From contig JAGVKR010000637.1 of the NCBI GenBank assembly GCA_020050375.1, positions 1-6,216 on the forward strand: a DNA stretch of 6,216 nt. The letters are read 5' to 3'. Both the position numbers and the translations under genes were made by a program. Numbering within the stretch: position 1 is the stretch's first letter; every line of letters starts with the position of its first letter. Positions 1 to 6,216 of this stretch are shown here, piece by piece. The stretch comes from Planctomycetales bacterium. GTDB taxonomy: Bacteria > Planctomycetota > Planctomycetia > Planctomycetales > Planctomycetaceae. Below the pieces are notes generated by a model. The model was not told the DNA's origin. It saw only the letters and a program-made list of their open reading frames with translations, and ran no database searches.

Positions 1-40
1 ATCCCGAATCCTGAATCCCGAATCCTGAATCCCGAATCCT
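1..40 (+). repeat. Heptanucleotide tandem array (ATCCCGA/ATCCTGA alternating)
   Basis: Five full 7-nt units and one partial unit lie head to tail: ATCCCGA, ATCCTGA, ATCCCGA, ATCCTGA, ATCCCGA, ATCCT. They can equally be read as a 14-nt unit repeated 2.9 times. The array touches the window edge, so its true length is unknown. It resembles the right-hand arrays of the two facing-repeat elements further on (7-nt period, pyrimidine-rich on the + strand), so a facing left arm may lie outside the window. That last point is inference. Confidence 0.85.
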
Positions 41-404
41 TTCCGCCCCCCAAGGGGCTTGCCGAATGGCCTGCCGCCGCGAACAATGGAGCAGTTTCAA
101 TGGGAAACTTCCGGGTTTACCCTTGCGAACCGTGGGCCGATGAGGCATCATCCATGAAGTTACGTGGTGTTGCGCCAATCCCACCCATTCTGTGGCACGA
201 TCGACCGTAACCACCCTCTCCTGTTCGAATTCTCAATTTCTGGCAGCTTCCGTTCCGATATTCCCACACTTTCAACTGCGACCCGCTCCATCGGCCCCGC
301 ACGGGTGATCGAGCGAGTTTTTGATCCCGCCTGACTGTACATCACGTTCGCGTCTTCGGTTTCCGTTTGATTTCCCACTGAGTCATTGAACTGCGTGAAT
401 CCGC
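41..404. other. Region without a supported gene upstream of coaE
   Basis: I find no recognisable gene here. One + strand frame is open from the left edge to a TAA at 208-210, and one minus-strand frame is open from about 217 to the left edge. Neither translation resembles a family I know, and both read through the heptamer repeat, so they are probably chance. A short GC stem (GCCCC 45-49 / GGGGC 54-58) lacks a T tract. GGGAAAC (102-108) nearly pairs with GTTTACCC (115-122) with one bulge. No convincing -35/-10 pair for coaE was found. Confidence 0.5.
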
Positions 405-1046
405 GTGACAGCCGCTCGTCACAGAGTTCCGGTCATTGGTCTGGTCGGCGGGATCGGCTCGGGAAAGAGCTTTCTGTCGAAAGGATTGCAGAAAAAACGT
501 CGAGTGGCGATTGTCGAAGGAGACCTTGCCGGTCATTTGGTGTTGAAAGAGGAACCCGTCAAACGGGAGATTCGCCGAGTGTTCGGCGACGGTGTGTTTG
601 ACACAAACGGCGAAGTCGACCGCCGACGCATGAGTGAGTTGGTATTCGGCTCCGGTTCGGAGCCTCAGGCGGCCCGGGCCGCGTTGGAAGCGATTGTTCA
701 TCCCCGCATTACAGAAAGGCTGATTGACGAGATTGCTGCGGCCCGATCGCAGCCCGGAATCGAATTGATTGTGCTGGACGCGGCCCTGCTGCTCGAAGCC
801 GGTTGGCGCCAACTGTGCGATCACGTGATTTTTGTCGACGCCACCGAAGAACAACGATACGAGCGCGTCGCCGAAAGCCGCGGATGGAGACTCGAACAAT
901 TTCGGGCGCGCGAGCAAAGCCAGTATCCCCCGGAACGGAAACGCATGGAGGCCGATGATGTGGTGGACAATTCTCAAAGCGGGGCGCGCGCCCTCGCGCA
1001 ACTGGAAGCGATCGTGTCCCGACTCGAATCGCAAGAACCCTCCTGA
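405..1046 (+). CDS. coaE: Dephospho-CoA kinase
   Basis: This cytoplasmic enzyme phosphorylates the ribose 3'-OH of dephospho-CoA with ATP, the last step of CoA synthesis. The 213-residue product is close to the usual length of about 200. The P-loop GGIGSGKS spans residues 15-22. D40 in VEGDLAGH lies where the family has its substrate-site Asp. HPR occurs at 99-101. DAALLLEAGW (125-134) matches the family's D-x-P-L-L-E-x-G segment, with Ala in place of the usual Pro. The lid and CoA-binding stretch follows, with R168, Q171, Q173, K179, the AD pair at 183-184 and N189. The start is GTG at 405: an in-frame TGA at 396-398 rules out anything upstream, and no other start precedes the P-loop. No clear Shine-Dalgarno is seen. 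Codon choice is looser than in rho. It is separated from rho by 172 nt, so co-transcription is possible but not shown. Confidence 0.93.
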   Translation: MTAARHRVPVIGLVGGIGSGKSFLSKGLQKKRRVAIVEGDLAGHLVLKEEPVKREIRRVFGDGVFDTNGEVDRRRMSELVFGSGSEPQAARAALEAIVHPRITERLIDEIAAARSQPGIELIVLDAALLLEAGWRQLCDHVIFVDATEEQRYERVAESRGWRLEQFRAREQSQYPPERKRMEADDVVDNSQSGARALAQLEAIVSRLESQEPS

Positions 1047-1218
1047 GTCAACGTCCCTCCCCGCTGTGGCCTTCGCCGCAGCCGATCGATCAAAGCTGAA
1101 CTGTCCCGACCCCTCATAGGTCCGACCACGCAGACGGTCTCCACGATCGCCTGACACGCCGGCCCGAACAACGACCCTCCCCGCCAAACACGTCACCTGT
1201 CCGCTGAAGGTTTCTGCC
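1047..1218 (+). promoter_or_regulatory. C-rich rho leader, candidate Rho-utilisation (rut) region
   Basis: This 172-nt gap has strong C-over-G bias on the sense strand. By hand count, 1101-1200 contains 46 C and 20 G. It has no long hairpin and is tiled with short C runs such as CCCTCCCC (1055-1062) and CCCTCCCC (1175-1182). C-rich, G-poor, unstructured RNA is the known signature of Rho loading sites, and rho is autoregulated through its own leader in E. coli. That this leader does the same is inference. A Shine-Dalgarno GAAGG (1206-1210) lies 8 nt before the rho ATG. No credible promoter was identified inside the gap. Confidence 0.4.
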
Positions 1219-2721
<1,503 letters not shown>

Positions 2722-2726
2722 ACGCG

Positions 2727-2957
2727 ATGAAAGCGATCAAGGCACGATTCGAGAAAGGACAAGTCCAATTGGCCGAGCCTGCGCCGGAGGACGGGCCAAT
2801 CGACGTTTTGGTTGTCTTTCCGGAACTGGAAGACGATCCGTGGGAACGGATTATCAATGACCCGACTCCTCGACCGGGGCTTGAGAAAGTAGCAGATGAG
2901 ATTCGCGCGGAGATTGCCGCCGGTAAAACCACCCCGCTGAAGTTAGATGACCTATGA
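2727..2957 (+). CDS. Antitoxin of a RelE/ParE-type toxin-antitoxin pair
   Basis: The product has 76 residues from ATG 2727. The N-terminal half starts [15 protein letters not shown] and continues through a VLVVFPE strand. This resembles the short beta-rich N-termini of small antitoxins whose members begin M-x-A-I-K-x-x-Y-x-x-G (AF2212-like/DUF2281 type). The C-terminal half contains [17 protein letters not shown] and an [13 protein letters not shown] tail, like the toxin-wrapping tails of many type II antitoxins. The ATG is preferred: GGGTGA, which contains the rho stop, lies 5 nt upstream as Shine-Dalgarno. A GTG at 2718 in the same frame would give 79 residues and overlap the rho stop. The stop overlaps the toxin start as ATGA (2954-2957). 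Codons such as TTA, CTA, GTA and CCT are frequent here and rare in rho, consistent with later acquisition. The family assignment is from memory of its members; the antitoxin role rests mainly on its partner. Confidence 0.78.
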   Translation: MKAIKARFEKGQVQLAEPAPEDGPIDVLVVFPELEDDPWERIINDPTPRPGLEKVADEIRAEIAAGKTTPLKLDDL

Positions 2958-3220
2958 ATTCGGCGACTTCTCCTCGCTTCTGGCGGCTATATCGACAGCT
3001 TCCGCAAGCAGTGCAGCGAGCCGCTCGCGAAGCTTATCGCCGGTTCGAAGCCGATCCTTCGCATCCAGGATTGCACTTTCACCGGTTACAAGCACATCCG
3101 CACTTTTGGTCCGTGCGAATCACTCGTGATTATCGCGCAGTCGGACTCGTTGAAGGCGACACGATCACGTGGTTTTGGATCGGTCCCCATGAAGAATTTG
3201 ATCGTGAATACCCACATTAA
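2954..3220 (+). CDS. RelE/ParE-superfamily toxin
   Basis: The product has 88 residues, a normal size for the superfamily. FWRLYRQLPQAVQRAAREAY (9-28) is the usual N-terminal helical hairpin. It is followed by F31 and the family phrase DPSHPGLHFHRL (34-45), then a core sheet: WSVRITRDYRAVGLVEGD (52-69) and the closing strand ITWFWIGPHEEFD (71-83). Candidate active-site residues are R55, R58, R61 and H79. RelE members cut mRNA on the ribosome and ParE members poison gyrase; sequence alone does not decide which applies here. The WFWIG-H-EY/F-D ending is common in small RelE-like proteins of cyanobacteria and planctomycetes. The start overlaps the antitoxin stop by 4 nt, the normal antitoxin-first arrangement. 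ribH begins only 9 nt after the stop. All key positions look intact, so the toxin is probably functional. Confidence 0.88.
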   Translation: MNSATSPRFWRLYRQLPQAVQRAAREAYRRFEADPSHPGLHFHRLQAHPHFWSVRITRDYRAVGLVEGDTITWFWIGPHEEFDREYPH

Positions 3221-3229
3221 TCGGATCCA

Positions 3230-3694
3230 ATGACAATCATCGAAGGCAAACCCATCCCTGGCGACGAAGAATATGCGATCGTCGTCGCGCGCTGGAACGA
3301 GCTGGTCACGCGGCGAATGCTGGAAGGGGCGCTCGAGACGTTTCGCACCCACGGCGTCAGCGACAAGCACGTCACCGTCGTCTGGGTTCCCGGCTCGTTC
3401 GAGCTGCCGATTGTCGCCGACCGACTCGCGAAATCGAAAAAATTCGCCGCCGTTTGTTGCCTGGGGGCCGTCATTCAGGGAGAAACCAGCCACCATGAGT
3501 ATATCAATCAGTCGGTGGCGGCAGCTCTGATGCAGGCGGGCATCGAGAATTGCGTTCCGGTGCTGTTCGGCGTTCTCACCTGCTCGTCGATGGAACAGGC
3601 GCTCGACCGCGCCGGCGGCAAGGTGTGCAACAAGGGGAGCGAAGCCGCGCTGGCCGCGATCGAGATGGCCGGCGTTCTCAGGCAGCTCTCGTGA
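3230..3694 (+). CDS. ribH: 6,7-dimethyl-8-ribityllumazine synthase
   Basis: This enzyme condenses 5-amino-6-ribitylamino-uracil with 3,4-dihydroxy-2-butanone 4-phosphate, the penultimate step of riboflavin synthesis, in homo-oligomeric cytoplasmic particles. The 154 residues match the family length. RWN (21-23) is the aromatic pyrimidine-stacking motif, with Trp where B. subtilis has Phe. PGSFELP (54-60) and [14 protein letters not shown] (79-92) follow. H88 is the expected catalytic His and H89 replaces the usual Tyr/Phe. FGVLT is at 113-117 and R127 lies in ALDRAGG before the NKG (134-136) phosphate-binding region. The ATG at 3230 follows the toxin stop by 9 nt with only a weak GGA at 3223-3225 upstream, so translation may depend on coupling from the toxin gene or on an unrecognised signal. 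A 104-nt gap separates it from nusB, a partner it has in many bacteria. Confidence 0.96.
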   Translation: MTIIEGKPIPGDEEYAIVVARWNELVTRRMLEGALETFRTHGVSDKHVTVVWVPGSFELPIVADRLAKSKKFAAVCCLGAVIQGETSHHEYINQSVAAALMQAGIENCVPVLFGVLTCSSMEQALDRAGGKVCNKGSEAALAAIEMAGVLRQLS

Positions 3695-3798
3695 TCGGCA
3701 TTGCGTAATCGTCCCGTGATTTGGGATGATACTGACAGAGTTGGATTCTTTCGTTTTTTCACGTGCCCTCGAATTGCGGCACGAAGGTTTCGGTTGAT

Positions 3799-4251
3799 AT
3801 GACGGCGCATCGCACTCGGGCTCGCGAAATGGCCCTCCAAATGTTGTTTCAGCAGGATCTCAACCCCGACGTCCCGGCCGACACCGTCCGCGAGCTGATT
3901 GTCGAGCGGCTCCGCGATGAAACTCTGGCCCGTTTCGCCTGGAGCCTGTTCGGCGGCGTGATGGAGAGCCGCGCCGCCCTCGATGCAAAAATCGAGGCGA
4001 TCGCCGCCAACTGGTCACTCAAACGAATGGCCCCCACCGACCGCAATGTTCTCAGGCTCGGGGCCTTCGAATTGCTCTACACCGATACGCCGCCGCGGGT
4101 CGTGATCGACGAAGCGCTGGAGCTGGCCAAACGCTACGGGACCGCCCAGTCGTCGCAATTCGTCAACGGGATTCTCGATCGCCTGATCCCCGGCGGAGGG
4201 AAGAAGCCGGAGGAGCCGGCGGCGGGGGAGAGAATCGAGGGTCGAGAATAG
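3799..4251 (+). CDS. nusB: Transcription antitermination factor NusB
   Basis: NusB is an all-helical RNA-binding protein that pairs with NusE (ribosomal protein S10) on boxA RNA to assemble antitermination complexes on rRNA operons, and it also assists ribosome maturation. From ATG 3799 the product is 150 residues: RTRAREMALQMLFQ (5-18) is the N-terminal signature, DRNVLRLGAFELLY (81-94) the central one, and VIDEALELAKRYG (102-114) with FVNGILDRL (121-129) the C-terminal one. GAAGG (3783-3787) lies 11 nt upstream, a slightly long spacing. An in-frame GTG at 3763 would add 12 residues unlike NusB N-termini and is disfavoured. Conserved NusB ends near residue 130. The next 20 residues (PGGGKKPEEP..., ERIEGRE) are low complexity, and the last five plus the stop are encoded by the left arm of the adjoining heptamer repeat. 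The 104-nt gap before it contains a T-run (3753-3759) but no clear hairpin; GATACT at 3728-3733 is a weak -10 candidate without a matching -35. Confidence 0.95.
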   Translation: MTAHRTRAREMALQMLFQQDLNPDVPADTVRELIVERLRDETLARFAWSLFGGVMESRAALDAKIEAIAANWSLKRMAPTDRNVLRLGAFELLYTDTPPRVVIDEALELAKRYGTAQSSQFVNGILDRLIPGGGKKPEEPAAGERIEGRE

Positions 4252-4330
4252 AAGATCGAGGATCGAGAATGGCGTCTGCGGCCCCCGTTCTATCTTGTAT
4301 TTTCTATCCTCGATCCTCGATCCTCGATCG
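4231..4330. repeat. Facing heptamer arrays forming a long hairpin over the nusB 3' end
   Basis: Read on the minus strand, 4270 down to 4231 divides into phased 7-mers ATTCTCG, ATCCTCG, ATCTTCT, ATTCTCG, ACCCTCG and ATTCT. Read on the + strand, 4292-4330 divides into ATCTTGT, ATTTTCT, ATCCTCG three times, and ATCG. The arrays face each other, so RNA can pair 4234-4253 with 4302-4321 over 20 positions with one A.C mismatch and one G.U. Alternatively 4254-4267 pairs perfectly with 4309-4322 or 4316-4329. The spacer is about 48 nt. A modest T/C-rich stretch (4331-4339) follows, so weak terminator activity after nusB is possible. The nusB stop (4249-4251) lies in the left arm. Confidence 0.85.
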
Positions 4331-4383
4331 TTTCCCTTTGTCTGAAATCCCAGAGCGACGTCAATAATTCCCGTCCCCGGCTC

Positions 4384-4412
4384 TCGACGGAGCGCTCCGC
4401 GGCCGATACAAT
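4384..4412 (+). promoter_or_regulatory. Candidate sigma-70-type promoter for the initiator tRNA
   Basis: TCGACG (4384-4389, 4 of 6 matches to TTGACA) and TACAAT (4407-4412, 5 of 6 to TATAAT) are separated by exactly 17 nt. A start near 4419-4420 would leave a leader of about 30 nt before the tRNA. The bases after the -10 (ACGGGTC) are GC-rich, like discriminators of stable-RNA promoters under stringent control. Position relative to the tRNA is the main support. Confidence 0.55.
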
Positions 4413-4448
4413 ACGGGTCTGCAATGCATCCCTTCACGGTGATGCTGA

Positions 4449-4521
<73 letters not shown>

Positions 4522-4522
<1 letters not shown>

Positions 4523-4538
4523 TTTGCCGAAGGCAAAT
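4522..4538 (+). other. Perfect 7-bp hairpin at the tRNA 3' end
   Basis: ATTTGCC (4522-4528) and GGCAAAT (4532-4538) are perfect complements around a GAA loop. The first base is the tRNA discriminator A73, so the hairpin directly abuts the mature 3' end. There is no T tract after it, so it is not a standard intrinsic terminator. It may mark the 3' processing site or be part of the neighbouring repeat element; both are inference. Confidence 0.6.
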
Positions 4539-4544
4539 AGAGCT

Positions 4545-4632
4545 GGAGAGCGGAGAAAGTAGAAGGTAGAGCAGCGGCGACACAGCCCGCTCTTCTGCGG
4601 TCTACTTTCTCCTCTCTCCTTTCTTTTTTTTC
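4545..4632 (+). terminator. Facing-heptamer hairpin with T-rich tail, probable tRNA terminator
   Basis: Left arm 4545-4563 pairs with right arm 4601-4619 at 18 of 19 positions (the only mismatch is C4551/T4613), followed by a T-rich run with one C (4620-4632). Inside the loop, AGCGG (4573-4577) can pair with CCGCT (4587-4591). The arms are 7-nt phased. On the minus strand, 4570 downward reads TCTACCT, TCTACTT, TCTCCGC, TCTCCAG. On the + strand, 4594-4628 reads TCTGCGG, TCTACTT, TCTCCTC, TCTCCTT, TCTTTTT. Stem plus U-tract is the intrinsic terminator pattern for + strand transcription from the tRNA. The loop of 37 nt is much longer than usual. On the minus strand there is no comparable T tract. 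Confidence 0.65.
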
Positions 4633-5034
4633 GGGCCCGCTTGATGCCATTCGCCTTCGAGAAACTGCTCGTCTATCAGAAGTCTGTCGATTTCGCCGGC
4701 CAAGTCTGTAAATGTTGCGCCCCTCAAACACCTGATCGCATGTGGCGCAGGCGTCGTGGATGACCTGGCACTGGTAGCCGAGGTCGGCGGCGGCCCGGGT
4801 CGTTCCTTCAACGCACATGTGGCTCATCGCGCCGCAGACCAGCAGCGAGTCAACCCCCATCCGGTCGAGGATGGCCTTGAGATCGGTCTGTTGAAAGGAG
4901 TTGACGTGCTGCTTCGTGACGATCACCTCGCCGGTCGCAGGTGCGACGGAAAAGTGGATTTCGATTCCCGCAACAATCAAAACGCAAGTCTCGGAAGCGC
5001 GGGGCAAAGGTTCCGGGTGCAGGCCGCAGCGAGA
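4602..5034 (-). pseudogene. Decayed isochorismatase-family (cysteine hydrolase) gene
   Basis: The preserved core, about 5007 down to 4720, encodes EIHFSVAP, VIVTKQHVNSFQQTDLKAIL, the catalytic-loop phrase CGAMSHMCVEGTTRAAADLGY and VIHDACATCDQVFEG. These match the isochorismatase-like hydrolase fold. The catalytic Lys (codon 4912-4914) and catalytic Cys (codon 4813-4815) are present. The N-terminal third, including the family's catalytic Asp near a D-x-Q motif, is missing: the antiporter stop codon (5035-5037) begins where it should be. Near 4720-4725 the frame breaks. The next frame continues ATFTDLAGEIDRLLIDEQFLEG, which looks like the family's C-terminal end, so roughly ten residues (a non-multiple of three bases) appear deleted. 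That frame stops at TAG 4602-4604 inside the heptamer repeat, reading its T-run as a poly-Lys stretch. No usable start exists; a TTG at 5007 is unconvincing. The substrate cannot be inferred. A sequencing error could explain the frameshift but not the missing N-terminus. Confidence 0.8.
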
Positions 5035-6216
5035 TCACGTGTGCGGGGCGTGACGCGATGCTTGAGCTTCACCGACCTGGCCTTCGGGTGACGTGGCCCC
5101 CTCCGTGGGGGGAGCCTGCGGCGGATTCGGAGAGACAGCTTCCGGCTCGGTTTTCACCTGCGGCGCGGCTGGATCGGCACCAGTGTCGGCCGATCCACCG
5201 TTCGCCGTTTGTGATTGACCCGCGCGCGAAAATTCTCCGAACAGCTCGGATTGGACGCGGTCCCGCTCGCGGTCGATCTGCTCGGGAGTCGCGCCGAGCT
5301 CGCGGAGGATCGTTTCGGTGACAGCCAGGGCGACTTCCCCTTCCCCGGAGAAAACGCTGTCGGCCCCTGCCTGGCGGAGCGATGCCAACTGCCGCACGTA
5401 ATTCGCGCGGGCCAGAATGTGGATGTCGGGGTTCAGCTCGCGCGCCAGGCGGATGATCTCGGCGCTCCCCTCCATCCCGGCGGAACTGAGAACCAGGCTG
5501 CGCGCGGTCTGGATTCCGGCAGAGCCCAATGTGTCGCGGTGGCGAACGTCGCCATACACAGCGTCGAAGCCCTCCGCGCGAAGACGACGGATCGTGTCGA
5601 GGTTGAGCTCGATGATCGTGGGTTGGATCCGGTTTTCGCGGAGGAGGCGGGCCACCGTCTGACCGACCGGGCCATACCCGACGACGACCGCGCTGTGCAG
5701 CGGGCGCAGCAGCTCACTCGAACTGTCTGGGCCATCCGCCGCCGCGACCGACCGCTGCGAGCGTTTCCCTTTCCAGAGCCGCAGCCTGGGATACCGAGAC
5801 AACCAGATGTCGAGTGGTCCGACCGCGCGGTAGATCAGCGGGTTGACCGTGATGGAGATGATCGCGGCGGCGATCAGCGTGTTGGTCGCGACCTCGTTGA
5901 GCACGCCCAAATCCCGCCCAAGATTGGCGAGAATGAACGAAAATTCGCCGATCTGCGCCAGCGCGGCCGCGACGCCGAGGGCAATCCGCGAGGGATACCC
6001 CAACAGGAGAACGATCCCCCAGGCGGCGAGAGGCTTGCCGACCATGATGACGGCGAGCGTTGCGGCAATCAGTCCGGGGTGTTCGATGAAGGACCGCGGA
6101 TCGAGGAGCATGCCGACCGAAACGAAGAACAGCACGGCGAATGCGTCGCGCATCGGCAGGGCCTCGGAGGCGGCCCGCAGGCTGAAATCCGAGCGGCCGA
6201 CGACCATCCCGGCCAG
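5035..6216 (-). CDS. KefB/YbaL-type monovalent cation:proton antiporter, CPA2 family (5' end outside window)
   Basis: This is the C-terminal 393 codons of an inner-membrane K+ or Na+/H+ antiporter with a cytoplasmic nucleotide-binding domain. The reading frame runs off the right edge, and the visible start-like ATG at 6205-6207 is internal: it lies in LAGMVVG, a transmembrane phrase of the family. Numbering from that Met, membrane segments are about 22-36 (FAVLFFVSVGML), 44-70, 74-96 (with AQIGEFSFIL, conserved in the family) and 108-128. A soluble TrkA-N/RCK Rossmann domain spans about 171-290, with GYGPVG (177-182) as the GxGxxG motif and E200 ending the second strand. E. coli YbaL has the same membrane-plus-TrkA-N layout. 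No TrkA-C domain follows. Instead there is a charged helix (about 309-327) and a Pro/Ala/Glu-rich, probably disordered tail of about 60 residues. Which ion it moves is not determinable. It is convergent with the tRNA and lies directly upstream of the isochorismatase remnant with no terminator between. Confidence 0.93.
   Translation of the reverse strand: MAGMVVGRSDFSLRAASEALPMRDAFAVLFFVSVGMLLDPRSFIEHPGLIAATLAVIMVGKPLAAWGIVLLLGYPSRIALGVAAALAQIGEFSFILANLGRDLGVLNEVATNTLIAAAIISITVNPLIYRAVGPLDIWLSRYPRLRLWKGKRSQRSVAAADGPDSSSELLRPLHSAVVVGYGPVGQTVARLLRENRIQPTIIELNLDTIRRLRAEGFDAVYGDVRHRDTLGSAGIQTARSLVLSSAGMEGSAEIIRLARELNPDIHILARANYVRQLASLRQAGADSVFSGEGEVALAVTETILRELGATPEQIDRERDRVQSELFGEFSRAGQSQTANGGSADTGADPAAPQVKTEPEAVSPNPPQAPPTEGATSPEGQVGEAQASRHAPHT

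Noticed and set aside
1..40. Possible CRISPR array
   Set aside because: Units are contiguous 7-mers with no variable spacers.
160..378. 72-residue minus-strand frame upstream of coaE
   Set aside because: GTG start without Shine-Dalgarno, no recognisable motif, and an alternative overlapping frame is equally open; not supported as a gene.
3701..3733. Promoter TTGCGT ... GATACT before nusB
   Set aside because: Spacing of 21 nt is too long and the -10 matches only 4 of 6; not better than chance.
3763..3801. GTG start at 3763 extending NusB by 12 residues
   Set aside because: The extra residues do not match NusB N-termini, and ATG 3799 puts the family signature at the normal place with a GAAGG upstream.
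4756..5091. 111-codon + strand frame over the isochorismatase remnant
   Set aside because: The minus strand carries clear family motifs there; the + frame is their complement and also runs into the antiporter end.

Overview
The window looks like a chromosomal housekeeping segment from a moderately GC-rich bacterium. A planctomycete (Planctomycetota) is the best guess. This rests on remembered gene order (coaE next to rho, ribH next to nusB), on the long acidic N-terminal extension of Rho, and on short-period repeats in the intergenic gaps. No 16S rRNA or other decisive marker is present, so the assignment is an inference.

Layout. Positions 1-404 hold a 7-bp-period repeat at the left edge and then no gene I can support. 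The + strand then carries coaE (405-1046, dephospho-CoA kinase), a C-rich 172-nt leader, rho (1219-2721, transcription terminator), a small antitoxin/toxin pair (2727-3220, RelE/ParE type), ribH (3230-3694, lumazine synthase) and nusB (3799-4251, antitermination and rRNA processing factor). A facing-repeat hairpin begins inside the last codons of nusB. A promoter-like site (4384-4412) precedes an initiator tRNA-fMet (4449-4522), which is followed by a small perfect hairpin and a second, larger facing-repeat hairpin with a T-rich tail that should act as terminator. The minus strand then carries a decayed isochorismatase-family gene (4602-5034) and the 3' part of a KefB/YbaL-type cation:proton antiporter (5035-6216, cut by the window edge).

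How the genes relate. Rho and NusB act on opposite sides of the termination/antitermination balance and sit in one co-directional cluster, with ribH between them. The toxin-antitoxin pair lies in the rho-ribH gap with almost no spacing on either side, and its looser codon usage suggests later insertion. CoaE (CoA synthesis) and RibH (riboflavin synthesis) are cofactor enzymes. The minus-strand antiporter is an unrelated transcription unit converging on the tRNA.

The most striking non-coding signal is that all three intergenic repeat elements (1-40, 4231-4330, 4536-4632) are built on a 7-nt period. In the two complete elements, two heptamer arrays face each other and fold into long imperfect hairpins. 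The other points worth attention are the unusual initiator tRNA (C1xC72 and A29:U41), the rut-like rho leader and the toxin-antitoxin module in the rho cluster.
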